Shown here in pieces: positions 31,010 through 42,973 of a stretch of DNA of 64,000 bases (position 1 is its first letter; each line of letters opens with the position of its first letter). This DNA comes from Laccaria trichodermophora. Taxonomy: Eukaryota > Basidiomycota > Agaricomycetes > Agaricales > Hydnangiaceae. The DNA is taken from NCBI GenBank assembly GCA_018417955.1, contig JACTVC010000022.1, forward strand, positions 744,001-808,000, read 5' to 3'. Below the pieces are notes generated by a model that did not search any database, was not told the origin of the DNA, and worked only from the letters and a program-made list of their open reading frames with translations. The position numbers and the translations under genes were made by a program.

Positions 31010-34000
31010 CACTGCAAGTAATGTCTTTAAGTTGGTTTGTGGCAGGGTTTGGTGTGAGTCAGACTTTGCTCAAGGGAGTTTCGGCCCACCGACCCGCCTG
31101 TTGCACCTTCAAAGCTTCAACGTTTCAACTCCCAAAGAACGAATTTGTATGCAAGTACCTCGCAGACTAGATGGGGACCTTGATATATCCTAGTTTATTG
31201 AGTCAATTATTTTTTATATACAAGAATTTCTGATAGATCTTATAGCATATTTGACCATAAAATATATACTCAGGTGAATCCATGTCATGATTGTTCAATG
31301 TAAAACCTAGGGCTTCATGCACTTACCATAATTTTGTGATCGTCATGCACTCCATGCTGTGCAATGTGTAAACACGGCCAACTACTTGTATATTAGGTCA
31401 TCATCTACATTTTGGAGTCGGTTAGCAGTACAAAGGGGAGCAAGCTCCCCAATCAAGACGAGCGACATTCAAATTTTATCGATCTCGTGGGCTTCGCCTC
31501 ATTCTCATTCGGAATACTAAAAGTGCAAAAGCTGCTACATCTTCAATGATTTCAATTGCAACTCCCCTTGCTGGTAGTGGTCTCGCCTCACTGGTCTCTT
31601 CTCTGTAGGGCACCCCAGGCATGACAGTTCGAACTGGCAAATTGCCTTTAAGGCCCCTTCTTTGGATGTGTGAAATAGGCCTTCGAGGGGAATTAGAAGT
31701 GCGATCCATCACTCAAATCCAAATTCAGGAGTGGATCGCAGTAGATCTTGGTAGGATCAATAGCCGCAGCGCACCGTTGTCAGTGTCTATAATTTCTACT
31801 TGCACTGTCTCAGACGGTGTCTGAGCAGTTAAAGGCTTTTGACAGCCTTTTTTGCCACTGTCCAGTCCTTACAAAATATATTGCAATTGACACATGTAGT
31901 ACCATAGTAGTAATTTAGCGAAAATAATTTGCGCATCGCCTCCTGACCCACTGTCCTCAGATGCATCCCTGACCCACTCACATTGGCTGGTAGGAGGATG
32001 AGTAGGCGCGTTGGTGATACTCAGAGTCACACCCTCGGCCAATGGAAGGGGTGATTTTCAGCGCAAGGAGGGGGAATGGCGCCAGGACCTATCCTGCTTA
32101 AATTGGCTGGTAAGGTGGTTAGAACGGGGGACAGAGCCATGATGCTGCATGTACATACACTTGGGGCGGTGGGTGCATGTGGGTGCATGGACGAGCCGAA
32201 TGCTTGGGATGGTCGACGTCTGACTATATCAATGTTGTTGTGGAGGTCCTGGATACAGTGGTGCATGTGTTGTTGTTGGAGGATGCGTACGTCTGTGATT
32301 GCGTTGCTGGATAGGGAGTATACGCCAGCCCGGGCTCTTGAGTATCAACAGGTGGATGCGCGAAAGGGCAATTGTCCACGTCTGGTCATATCAACGCCGG
32401 AAATCTCTTGAGCGGTTAAATTCTGGTCATCCACTTTCTCAGCGTGACCCTCTGCTATTTGAGGATGACCAACCCAAGCTGTTCCCGTTGGGTAGGGGTG
32501 AGGATATGCTGCATACGGAGGGTAGGTAAATGGAGGCATAGATTGCAGTGGAGATTGGTTATAGATGCGGATGGAGCATGGTTGTACTTTATTGAGGGTT
32601 CAGATGTAGGTGGTGCTTGATCGTGATTTGATAGTGCGGGTGCGAGGGGTGCCTGGTTGTAACTGGAGGGTGGTGCAGACACAGGTGGTGCTTTAGCTAT
32701 CAAGCAACTTGTTGTTGTCCATGTCATCTGAGGGCCAATCAGTCAGGACAGTGGGGCTGGATAGAACAGGATTGAATTACGTCGATGAGCTTCTTACTCC
32801 GAGCATCGCTGGCGTTGAGCTCGTATATCCCTCGAGTTTCGCGCAGCAATGGGCACTGGTCATCTTCCAATTGCAGGAAATCCAGTGATGAGAACAGCCC
32901 GAAACACGTTCATACCATTCTTTCCCGGCTTTTTGAAACTGGACCCCCCGGAACGTTGTAATCCAGGTTCGGCATCACTGTCAGCCAAGCGCGCCTTGCT
33001 GGGCTGGTTCGCGCTTCAGCGAGTATCAGAAACAGAAACAGATGGATTCCGTATGTCACAAATCACTCACAGTGGACGCTTCTTTGTTTTCCTATGGTTT
33101 ACCATCAGGCATATTTCTGATCATGGCTCAGAACGGACATGTCATTTCGACTTCATCCCCTTCCCGTAAACCTAACGTTGATATCTGCTGAATATGATCA
33201 GTAAGGGCCCTTGTAAGAGAGAATTTAGCATAGACGAACGGGATTGGAGGCTGGTTCCCAGGTGGAAGCAATGGAGATCTGACTTAATGCTGGATCCTCC
33301 GAATAGGAATCGAGCTCCTGATCAACTTGTGCTTTGAGCCTGGGGTGCCGTTCGAGAACATGGGTATGATGGTCGGTATCTGAGATAGCCAGCTTCGCGT
33401 GGCACTCATCAGCTACCCCCGTACACGCCATGGGAACAGATATGCTCTTACTCGAGATTCTCCACATAGCCATGACCCTTTCCTTAGCTGACAGCTCCAA
33501 CTCAGGTATACCCATCATCCTCGTCAACGCAGAAGGCCTAGTCGAAGCAGAACCGCCTGTGCTCCCCGCGCCACCCATCCCAGGCAACGAAATGCTCGTG
33601 GCTGCAGAAATGGACACCTAGACAACGGAAGAAGTTGGTCCCTTCGAATGGTGTACAACCGTGAATCGAGAGCATACCATCCGTAGAATCAAACAGGATA
33701 ACATCTTGGTAGTCCCTGTCACGAAACGTTTGTTGAAGTAAAAAACGTATTGAGGGAGGTCCTAAGACATTGTCAGAACCTGAAAAACTCGAGAACTTAA
33801 CACAACAGTACCTGAGCGCTTGAGCACCAAAGATCTGGTGGATAACTTGCGAAATCCTTCACAAGAGGTGGCAAGACAAGTTAAAAAGAAAGAAGATGTG
33901 TGTGACGAACATTGATTGACACGTGACCAAAAGCCGAAAACAAACAAGTTCCATGACATGTTCGACTTGCCATACCACCTTTCCCTACCCCCAATTAATT

Positions 34001-34270
34001 AAAAAATGCCTTGATATCACGATTTAGATAGCAACGGAAACTATATGACGCTTTACCTGGCAGAAGTACTGACAGGAAAAAGTGCGATTAAAAATCAGAC
34101 GGCAGGTGAGTTGTCATCTTGTTTGGCAATTGTATTTTTGCTTGACTTGTCCACTACCGCGGACGCCCCAAACTGCACAAAAAAGGGCAGAAGCCCACAG
34201 GGAGGCCAGCGCATGCTATCATGGATGGTAATATCCCCAGCTAGGTGGTCAATGACTGTTTTTTTAGATA
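31010..34270. other. Gene-poor region with weak coding hints
   Basis: On the minus strand 33617-33225 is a 130-codon open frame with coding-like composition (ELELSAKERVMAMWRISSKS, HPRLKAQVDQELDSYSEDPA) but no family match I know. Near 32727-32345 (minus) lie Pro-rich frames in two phases (APPVSAPPSSYNQAPLAP; MPPFTYPPYAAYPHPYP) that could be a decayed Pro-rich gene. No reverse transcriptase, transposase or RNA gene is recognisable. Confidence 0.35.
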
Positions 34271-34277
34271 CAGGCCA

Positions 34278-35096
34278 ATGAGCGACGACGAAGCAAAAGT
34301 TGGTGAGCTCAGTTCATGATATACATCTCCATACTTATTCTACTGACTACGTAGGTGACCAATTGGTCTTTCCTCCTTCGCAGGCTCACATCCCCATCGT
34401 ATTAAGCAGACAACAACTAGCTGGAGAGATCGGGGCAAAGAAGCCCCTCCACCACCATACCAACCAGAATGGACCCCCGTGGAACAAGCCCCAGTCGTGC
34501 AGGTCATGAGCACACCCACACCCAACCTTACCCATCACGCCCTCGTAAATCCCAACATCAAGTGTCATCGTTCATCTCTCAAGCATCCAGTCGCACACCA
34601 CCGGAGAACCGCGTCCGCCCACACACCTACACCACACACTTCCTCCTCCTCCTCTGTGCTATTCCCCCCACTCAGCCTGAGTTCAGCTCTGCACAAGCAG
34701 AAGAAGAGCAAGAACAAGGGCCTCTGGAAGACCAGATGGACTGGATCGGGGATAAACTCGCTATGCGAAGGCAGACAAGGTCAACGATGGGACGGGGCTT
34801 GGGAGGAAAAGGAGGAGCCCCGCCCATCACTTTTGTGCTCGAGTTCCGTAAAGCGCGCAGGCAGCAAACGCTCTGCTGCTGCTTCTTCTTTTACCATGCC
34901 TCCGCGTTACCACAACATGGAGGGTTTGATATCCCTCCGTCCGTCTCGTCGTCGTCCTCTCTTATTCTGTTACACCGAAGAGGAGCCACTCGCGTGGATG
35001 TTGTACGAGAGCGTGCCCCCGGAGAGTTTCAAGGAAGAGCCCGGCGCGTGGGCTAGTCCTGAGCTCAGGGAGTCAATGGAGGGGGAGCGGGCCTGA
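34278..35096 (+). CDS. Basic, Ser/Pro-rich hypothetical protein
   Basis: Exon 1 34278-34302 (MSDDEAKV), an 81-nt intron (GTGAGC...TTCGCAG), and exon 2 34384-35096 join in frame to give 245 residues. The first half is Pro/His/Thr-rich (EAPPPPYQPEWTPVEQAP) and probably disordered; the middle has Lys/Arg/Trp-rich sequence. The last 60 residues look structured: PRYHNMEGLISLRPSRRRPL, LLFCYTEEEPLAWMLYESVP. No signal peptide, membrane segment or known domain. The clean intron, the long open exon and the change in composition toward the C-terminus support a real gene; function unknown. Confidence 0.5.
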
Positions 35097-35099
35097 TTC

Positions 35100-36995
35100 G
35101 GTCAATATGTCGAGCTTGCGTTCGGGGTTTCTGATTTGTTTGGATACCCTTGCTAGTTACTCTTGAAATCTTGAATAGCTCTTCTTTCGTTAGGTCCAAC
35201 GATTTGAGGCATTGTTCCGAGCACGTAATTTTGCGAGGAAAGTGAATGTGGCTTTGTTCCTTATTCACTGGTGTTAAGAAGAAGGAGAGGGGTGGAGATG
35301 ATAAGACTCACTGATGTCTGTGATTGCGGTTGGTCGCCGTTAGCTAGGTGCACATATTCTGACTTTCAACGAGGGCCCAGTCGTCAGGCATCAGCATGTC
35401 TACATCCTCCCCTTGGTTGGTTAGTTGGGTATTGTTCAATTTCGTAAGGTCATATCGTGAACCGAATGCGCACAAGAAATTGAAAATTTAAAAGACAACG
35501 CACGCTAAGGCTCCTCACCAGATCTCAAAGTGCTCCCAAATTGGATTTAGCAGAACGATGTTGTCCTCAAATCCTCGGAGGGCTTGACTGAGACCGGCTC
35601 GTGTAAGGGCTCAGGCGTAGTAGTGGGTAGACAGGAGGCCCTGGAAACGTATATGCTGCGATCCTCCTGTTGAATATAGTCGGACTCCGGAGGTTAATTT
35701 AGTTGTGGTGGGCAGGATAAGCTTGTTGGGGCAGTTGACAACAACGGTGACAAAGAGGGAGCTTGGAAATCCAGAAGAACCTAAAACAACGGAGAAGTGA
35801 GGGTTCAAATGTTCAAATACAAACATTCAAAAATAGAGCTACTCATATTGACTGCTCGGCGTAGTGAGTGCAACCGACAACGATAGTGAGTGCAACTGAC
35901 AACGGCAGCCAGCGAGTGCCAGTGGCGGTCGCAGAAGCTAAAAGCGGCCAAGATCTCGATCAAATAAATGATATATATGGTAAGTCGGCGGGGCCTCGAA
36001 GGCCCATTACACCCTATCAAAAGAAGGGCCCTTCAAGGCCCACTGGTACGTCAAAAGGCGGTGCCTGTGGTGCTGTAGGGTGGCAACAAGATATGCTCAA
36101 CGGTAACCATTGAACCGTATGGAAACAGTCTTCCGCCAGCTTCATTTTCGTAAGCTGATGGTCAATTTGTAAGCAGTGACCCCAGAAACCCTAAGCTCTC
36201 AAATCAAAACATCCAAATTTGGACCCATGCACACAAATGTCGTTGCTCAAGTGGCAAGATACGGAGCGCATGGTAAGCTCTTTCACCTACATACCATCCA
36301 CGTTGCTAATCATCCTTACAAAGCGCTCGCACAGCGCAGACTCCGGTCGACGCTAAGTACTTACATTGTTGCTGTTCAACGCCGTTGGATCAAATCGTCC
36401 GTGGATTATTATCCTGCTTCCTACGTTTTTATGCCTCGCTTTGTGATGGACATCTTATTCACCTGGATTTAGGTTTCCAGATGTATGTGGAATAACAAGA
36501 ATGAAGAAGGTATAATAACGATATCGCCCATGCGTGTAGGAAGCGGGTTTCCCGCCATCATCCCATGCATGTAGGTCAGGGATTTGATCATCTGTGTGTG
36601 TTCGGCTAGCATCCTCACGGTACGCAGCACGAACATGTCTAATGAAACTCCAACTCAGGCATTTATTAGGATGTATATCCCTCGCTTGACTATCCGTGCA
36701 TCTATTCACGGCTTACTTACTTGTCTCAAATATCATTATCTCAGGTACCTTTGGGAGGGCTACTTTGTCCGCTTTTTCTGATCTTTTCTCTCTTCACCAT
36801 TCTTCTGTTGGCAAACTTACTGAGCCTTTTTTTTGTGTTATACAGAGCTAATTTTGTAGCCTTTTATTCGCAACTCAAGGTCGGTTCTGTGCATGCCTAC
36901 ATGCCAAATATGTACCTTATACTAACCCAATGACATTGTAGCCACCAGGTTTCTAGCTGCTTTCCTGGGAACACTTGCTGCAAACCTTCACATGC
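35100..36995. other. Region without a supportable gene
   Basis: Short plus-strand frames at 35868-36113 and 36176-36472 are motif-free; whether they are exons of one gene cannot be decided. No repeats stand out. Confidence 0.4.
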
Positions 36996-37004
36996 CGTTA
37001 TGCA

Positions 37005-37939
37005 GGGATATAGTCATGTCTTGGCAGCATCAGCAAGCAGTCGTGCTGGAACATGAACAAGCCTTTGTCCCTGCCTGTCGCATCCAAGGTCATCGCAGGA
37101 CCATCATCCTCTTCAACCTCCATTCCATCTACCCCTGCATCCATTGTCCTTAAGCAACAACGGATCCACACGCTCATCATCAGGCGACTTGAGGGTTGAG
37201 TCTGCCGACACAGACCGTCTAAAATCAAGCAGCTGGATTGTATGTGTCGGCGTCGTCACCCGAATAGAAAGCAAAGACACATCCCCATGACTCAGCCGAT
37301 ACGAATGCAGGTGCGTAAGTCCATCAAGCAACTTGTTGTGGTATTCAATCTTTGGCGCTGGCGTTAACGATGGCCGAGCAATAATATTAATAATTTCATA
37401 CAGCGTCCGACTGTCAACAAACTTCAGCACCAGACCACATTCTTCAACGACCCGAGAGACATACAGATGTTGCAGTTAGCTCGGTGAGGCACTGTACAGT
37501 CACGCCAGACGCATTGGACTGCATCTCGTCATTGATCTTTATCACACCGCAGTTCTTCATGACGGGCTCAAACAGCTCGGACGAAGACCCATGATCAAAT
37601 GGCACCAGGTTTGCAGTCGCATTCAGCAGGACACAATATGCCGTAGGTGTGGGGAAGGAAAAGATGGATGCGGTGGTTTGTACAGTAGATGGGTGACTCA
37701 GGAGGCGGCGTTTCCATCCTGTTTAAATCTCCAGCGTGGTGGTGGAGGTGATGATGCTGTTCGTCAGCACCATGCCAGTTGTAAGCATTGAACACAACAG
37801 GCCCCACGATAGTTTCTTTCGAGGTGAAAACAAATTTATAGAGGATGAAAAATGTCACAGATTGAAGAATTGTAACCAGTACTTCAACAATCCGGCTGCG
37901 CGTTTTTAGCGTTTTGCAGTTGTTATCATGCACATTCAT
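37005..37939 (-). pseudogene. Degenerate kinase-like gene with N-terminal membrane segment
   Basis: The minus strand at 37939 opens with MNVHDNNCKTLKTRSRIVEV and a hydrophobic helix (TILQSVTFFILYKFVF). Further on (37600-37440) lies SSELFEPVMKNCGVIKINDE in another frame, and 37430-37113 reads VDSRTLYEIINIIARPSLTP, then LDGLTHLHSYRLSHGDVSLL and TIQLLDFRRSVSADS. The last two resemble the catalytic loop (H-G-D in place of HRD) and the DFG segment of a protein kinase, but DFG is DFR and the N-lobe Lys is not seen. Frames do not join without disrupted codons. Probably a decaying member of a fungal kinase-like family; it might instead be a spliced pseudokinase. Confidence 0.4.
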
Positions 37940-37944
37940 GACGA

Positions 37945-39060
37945 AAGGTTTCGTGGTGTTACTCTACGACACGGCGGGCAGGGAGGAACTGGCTAATTGT
38001 AAGCGGTCCTCCGAGTGGGCGTACACGTCGTTGAAGTGAGTGGTACGATGTTGTCGAGAATTTGGGGACTTTGGACCAAATGGAAGGGGTCTTCAAGCTT
38101 CAAAAGCTTCAACCTTGACGTCAATGAGTACTTGCATGTTTTGTGCATGTTCCCCAATCTGGTAGAGCAACTTGGGGGCATAACCTTGCACCAGCACGGC
38201 GCGAAGTCACTTCTGGTTATCGATACCTTAAATAAATATGGCTAATAATCATCTATGTAGTGTAATACAATTTACATACAACATATGAAAGCGCCTTGGG
38301 CCTCTGCTTCGCGCTGAAACAAGGTATTTGTGTTGTGGGGAACTATGCTCAGGGTCCAGAGTTTTGACATATTGATGTTGGTGCATGGAGTTTCTGGGGT
38401 CACTGCTTACAAATTGGATCATAGCTTACGAAAATGAAGCTGGCGGAAGACTGTTTCCATAGAACCGGGAGTCCACAGGTTGAACTGGACTGTTGCCTTG
38501 TTTCTGGGTGCCCCTACATCTTGTATTGGTGTGTACGGAACCTCTTCTCATTGGTGGTGGAGGCGCAGCAGAAGCCAGAAAGATATTTTTGATAACGTCG
38601 CCAGGTTCTTGCACCACCTTTCAAAATCTAATTATGACTTGTGACTGATCCCCGACGTCTTTCGGTTCAGAGAAATGATTGAAATATGAAACTGCTGCGC
38701 ACTAATCCGAACGTCACCAGCTTGAGAGGCCGTCTGTCGGATAGGTGGAACAAAACCAATTGGGCCTTGACTTGCCAGTGGAACTTCAAAAGCTTGACAA
38801 CGATACGGGAAGTTAGTATAGACCTGGAGGTAGGAGTGGCGAGAACCCGCGGATTACCTGGCATATCTTTTCCATGGGCTTACAAGTCGTTGGGTCGCAT
38901 GCCTAACAACCATCCTTTGGGCTGCTGCGTACCGGGGGCCGTTCATCGGGTTCTCCGAGCATCTCATTCCAACCGGCGATTTACTCCCGTCAAAGCTACT
39001 CATGCCCGCAGTTAATCATGCGGAGGTTATAGATTTTTCAGTATAATAGCTGGTACAATT
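37945..39060. other. Region without a supportable gene
   Basis: Frames at 38015-38245 and 38686-39015 (plus) are short and without motifs. The right part leads into the promoter of the CAP gene. Confidence 0.4.
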
Positions 39061-39067
39061 TGTGGTG

Positions 39068-39131
39068 AGTCCTTTATCTCAACAGTCCTTCATCTCAACA
39101 GTCCTTCATCTCAAGAGTCCTTCATCTCAAC
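39068..39131. repeat. Four tandem copies of a 16-bp unit upstream of the CAP gene
   Basis: The units AGTCCTTTATCTCAAC, AGTCCTTCATCTCAAC, AGTCCTTCATCTCAAG and AGTCCTTCATCTCAAC follow one another without gaps, ending 34 bp before the ATG at 39166. They therefore fall in the 5' leader or core promoter. Confidence 0.85.
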
Positions 39132-39165
39132 AATTGCACTCCCCTCCCTTTCAATTATCGATAAA

Positions 39166-40551
39166 ATGAAGTTGGCGTCTTTCACTGTCATTTCTCTTTC
39201 TCTGGCCCTCTCAAGTTCTGCGTCCCACGGTTTCATGAAGAAGCGTCTCAACGGCGTGACGAACGACAACATGGATAACCATTCCAGTTCCACTCTTGCC
39301 ACCATTGCTCCTTATGCTGGCCCCACCCCTGCTGCTGTGTATCAGAGCGGTAAGATTTTTTATGATGGTATTTTCGTAGAGTCTCTGATTCACAACTTGT
39401 CACTTTCAAGGCACAGACGGCTTTTCTGCTGAAGTGTTAACTCAGCATAACGATGCCAGAGCCAAATACAGAGCGGATCCCGTTACCTGGAGCGCCGCTC
39501 TCTATCCGGATACGCAGGCCTACGCCAATAAATGTGTGTTCCAGCACAGGTCAATATTAACGCTTAGCAAAGATGGGAGCGTGCGCTAACAATTCATGCA
39601 GCACTTCAAACGACTACTCTGAGAATCTTGTAGGTAGTCCCTTCTTCATCGCTTGCTTATCCTGACTTCTGGACTGCGAACAGTATGTCGGTGGGCCCCG
39701 CACAACCAAACCATACCCCATTATGGACGCCGTAAACAGCTGGATGGGCGAAGCTTGTGAGTCTTTTCATTGATAGATATATAAACCGGCTAATACCTTC
39801 GTCTGTAGCCGACTTTGATTGTTCGTTACTTGAAAAACCATAATCCACAATTCCACTCTAACCTCTTCCTCTTCCTGCAGATAATAACCCCAAGTCTACC
39901 GACAACAATGGCCACTTTATCAATGTTGGTGTCCCCCAAGTTCACAATCAACTCTTGCTTACCATTTTGATGCAGGTCGTGTTCCAGAGCGAAACTCAAG
40001 TCGCGTGTGCCATCGGCGTCTGTGCCGCTGGCACTATCAACCCCGATGCAGAGTCTCAGTTCGTAGTTTGCCGCTATTCTGGAAACAATGGCGAGGGTTT
40101 CGCGTACGTCGTTGACACGAAAAATTTCTGTTTGCTGACTGATTACTTGCCAGTGCGAACGTTGGGAAGCCGTTGGATCAATAATTTACTAGTAACTACT
40201 AATGGGACGCCTATCGCCATATCGGACATTTACTTACCGCCATTCTACATTGATATATGCTACAGTGCACTGCTTTTGTGACAATCTTCCTTTGAGCGTG
40301 TAGCATTGAGGACGCTGCACCAAGTTACGTTGAGAACCCAGATCTTCAACTGCCAAATCAAAATGGTAACTATCATACATGTATAGCAGTATTTATCGAC
40401 ACAAAACCACATATTTTTGAGGAACTTAATCATTCACTTTGGGATAGATGCTACCGATGTCGAGATGAACACCTATGATACAGCTGAGAGTACAGTACGA
40501 AGACCAAGAAAAACCACAATACATCCTTGTCATTGGAGGACACCAGACTAG
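39166..40551 (+). CDS. Secreted CAP-domain (PR-1/SCP-like) protein
   Basis: Seven or eight exons (39166-39349, 39411-39549, 39602-39629, 39684-39756, 39881 onward). A signal peptide (MKLASFTVISLSLALSSSAS) is followed by a KKR site, suggesting pro-peptide cleavage. CAP motifs in order: LTQHNDARAKYRADPVTW (first His), YANKCVFQHS, YSENLYVGGP (Glu), GHFINVVFQS (second His, normally GHFTQVVW), and AIGVCAAGTI. These His/Glu residues line the CAP cavity; PR-1-type fungal proteins bind sterols and export them. The usual Thr-Gln-x-x-Trp after HF is Ile-Asn-Val-Val-Phe here. The tail beyond CRYSGNNGEGFA is an unusual acidic/basic extension (MNTYDTAESTVRRPRKTT) and its exons are less certain. One intron uses the weak donor GTTGGT. 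Confidence 0.85.
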
Positions 40552-40577
40552 CCACTTCCGCCACCAAACGTCTGGAT

Positions 40578-41172
40578 TTACGAAATAGCGATCTTCTTCG
40601 CGGTAAGCTCAGCAGTCGACTTTGGGAACGTGATAGTCAAAAGACCATTCTCCATAGAGGCCTTGATCTCATCATCCTGAAGCGCATAATAAGTAAACAC
40701 ATCAGTAGAAACCCAGTTGAAGAAACACATTGAATTACCTTGACTCCCTGTGGCAGCTGAAGCGTCCTGGAAAACTTTCCAAAACGGCGCTCGCGCACCG
40801 CATAGCCACCCTCGTTGTACTCCTCCGAGATTTTGTTCTCAACCGACACAGTCAAGCGACCGTTCTGGATCTCGAGCTGGACATCCTCCTTTTTCGAGCC
40901 TGGGAACTCGAATGACGCTGTTACGACATTTTTCTCTTTGTCTTCGTGTAAATCCATCCTGTTGTTAAAAATTAACGATTGCAGTCTGGGTATGAACAAA
41001 TGATAACGAACCTTGGCTTTAAATCCCGAACGGCTCCCTCAGGGGTAGCGTTGCTTTGAACGCGCCTCTGGACCTGTTGGTCACCATTGAAATTGCGCAC
41101 TGTGCGCGGGGAAAGGATATTGTCGAAGAAGCGATCGAAGTCGTAGAATGGCTCGTAATAAAACACCGACAT
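40578..41172 (-). CDS. Small heat-shock protein (Hsp20), copy 1
   Basis: ATP-independent chaperone that binds unfolding proteins. Exons 41172-41012, 40958-40739 and 40676-40578 give 159 residues. The N-terminal arm MSVFYYEPFYDFDRFFDNIL is aromatic-rich as in fungal Hsp20; the alpha-crystallin domain runs from about residue 54 (MDLHEDKEKNVVTASFEFPG, DVQLEIQNGRLTVSVENKI, YAVRERRFGKFSRTLQLPQG) to the conserved ENGLLTITFPK strand, ending KKIAIS. No targeting signal, so cytosolic. Its promoter has a perfect heat-shock element at 41370-41382. Intron positions match copies 2 and 3 exactly. Confidence 0.95.
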
Positions 41173-41369
41173 CGTAGTAAGGCAGGTAGAGTGTCGAGAA
41201 AGTGTTCAGAAGTGTTAAACTGGATTTGAGAGTTGGGAGAATGAAGGCGAGGTTAAGACCATTTTTATACCCCAGCAGAGAACTGAAAGAAAAGTTTGGA
41301 AATTTCGAGTAAGGCCAAGCAGACTAGTGGGCTCCAACGATCTTTGTGGAACCGCGCGCGAAGGTGGTC

Positions 41370-41382
41370 GAAATTTCTAGAA
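41370..41382. promoter_or_regulatory. Heat-shock element of Hsp20 copy 1
   Basis: GAAATTTCTAGAA is a perfect three-unit alternating nGAAn/nTTCn element, the binding site of heat-shock factor, about 200 bp upstream of the start codon. Confidence 0.8.
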
Positions 41383-41560
41383 ACGGAGTGTAGATGACAA
41401 GATTCTTCATTCGTTTCGAAGACCGCTGGTGTACTGAAATGGAGATACTTCCAAGTCGACAATTCTTCTGATTCTTCAATGTGAAAGTCCGGACGGTGCA
41501 GAGGTGGCGAGAGACTGAGGTTCGGACAGATGACGAATTTGAGTCGTGACATGGTTGCCG

Positions 41561-41583
41561 TCAACAAACCACAACAACACGTC
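41561..41583. promoter_or_regulatory. Conserved upstream element of Hsp20 genes (copy 1)
   Basis: A block ending ACAACAACACGT that recurs upstream of copies 2 (42951-42973) and 4 (52806-52827), about 390 bp before the start codon here. Function unknown; conservation amid diverged flanks suggests a binding site. Confidence 0.5.
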
Positions 41584-41967
41584 GCGTCGCCTCAAGGAAA
41601 AGATTGGGAAAAGATCCGAAAAAGACGCGCGTTTACTATAGTGCATAAACCTCACACAGTGTTTCCCTTTGCCATCTTCCCCAAACCCAAAGCGCCCATC
41701 CGCTCCAAATCTGCTCAATCAAGTTTTTCCTTCAGCTAAATATTTTTATGATCTCGAGTCTAAGTTCGACGAGTCAGTCATCGATCACGGAAAGTGACTT
41801 TACGTCCGCATGTTTTCAATGAAAAGAAACAGTTCCCAATTTGACTTTGTGCTATACATTAAAATTTTGGGATAACCAGCATAAAATTTACACGATTAAG
41901 AGGTATAATATAAGTCGGAGAACCCCTCCAGAAAAAGAACACACCCAACAAGATTCACGTTCCGTAT

Positions 41968-42555
41968 TTACGAAATATTGATCTTCTTTGGAGCAAGCTC
42001 AGCACCAGACTTGGGGAACGTGACAGTCAAAACTCCATTCTCCATCCCCGCTTTGATCTCATCATCCTGTAATACGCGCGTCAGCTCAAAAAGCCCGATT
42101 ATAAACCAATCAAGCAAATTCAATTACCTTAACACCCTGCGGCAACTGCAAAGTCCTCGAAATCTTTCCATACCTCCGCTCGCGCACCGCATACCCACTC
42201 TCATCATGCTCTTCCGAGATTTTGTTCTCAACCGACACGACTAGACGGCCATTATGAATCTCGAGGTGGACATCCTCCTTTTTCGATCCAGGGAACTCGA
42301 ATGTGGCTGTTACAAGGTTTTTCTCTTTGTCTTCGTGCAGGTCCATTCTGTGTTTGTGTAGTTAGTAATTATGGACTGAAAAGCCTTGTATTATTTTTTC
42401 ACGAACCTTGGCTTCAAAGCCCGCACGGCTCCTTCGGGGGTAGCATCACTTTGCAGAGCACGCTTATGGACGCCGTTGCGCGCTGTACGCGGGGTAAAGA
42501 TGTCGTCGAGGAGGCGGTCAAAGTCGTAGTATGGCTCGTAGTAGAAAACCGACAT
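41968..42555 (-). CDS. Small heat-shock protein (Hsp20), copy 2
   Basis: Exons 42555-42407, 42347-42128 and 42066-41968 give 155 residues. N-terminal arm MSVFYYEPYYDFDRLLDDIF; alpha-crystallin domain with DLHEDKEKNLVTATFEFPGS, EIHNGRLVVSVENKISEEHD and SRTLQLPQGVKDDEIKA; end ELAPKKINIS. The arm is four residues shorter than in copy 1. The closest relative is copy 3 at 50.65 kb, with which it shares the IHNGRLVV and SEEHDE variants, so these two are a sister pair. A perfect heat-shock element lies at 42754-42766. Predicted cytosolic chaperone. Confidence 0.95.
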
Positions 42556-42753
42556 TGTAGCAAGGCGAGTCAGATGGTAGTAGTGAAAATGCGTTTAAGT
42601 GGACTTTTGAAGTGATGTTGGGAAGTGGAAGGAGATGAAGCAGCACTTTTATACTCTCGAGCAGAAGGACCAGAATTGTTTGGAAGTTTCAGGTGAAGCT
42701 GCTTAGCAAGGAAGAATTGCGAAGACATGATTGGAACGTATCCGAATGTGGTA

Positions 42754-42766
42754 GAAATTTCTGGAA
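42754..42766. promoter_or_regulatory. Heat-shock element of Hsp20 copy 2
   Basis: GAAATTTCTGGAA, perfect three-unit element, about 200 bp upstream of the start codon, same spacing as in copy 1. Confidence 0.8.
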
Positions 42767-42950
42767 ACAGGCTTAATTTGAAGAGATGACGAATTTTTTG
42801 CTACTCCCAGACATGCATATACGGAAATAGGAGCAACGTTATTCGTTTTGGTGCTAAGCGCAGCATGCGTTGACTTCGACTCGGAGCGGTGTGAGTTGGG
42901 TGTGCGGAGATGGTTGAGTGACCGAGCAAAAACGTGACGAACATTAGCTG

Positions 42951-42973
42951 TCAACAAGCCACAACAACGCGTG
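42951..42973. promoter_or_regulatory. Conserved upstream element of Hsp20 genes (copy 2)
   Basis: Contains TCAACAAGCCACAACAAC; differs at two positions from the block at 41561-41583 and lies about 400 bp before the start codon. Confidence 0.5.

Noticed and set aside
32345..32727. Pro-rich frames suspected to be a retrotransposon gag
   Set aside because: No zinc knuckle, protease or reverse transcriptase nearby and no terminal repeats seen.
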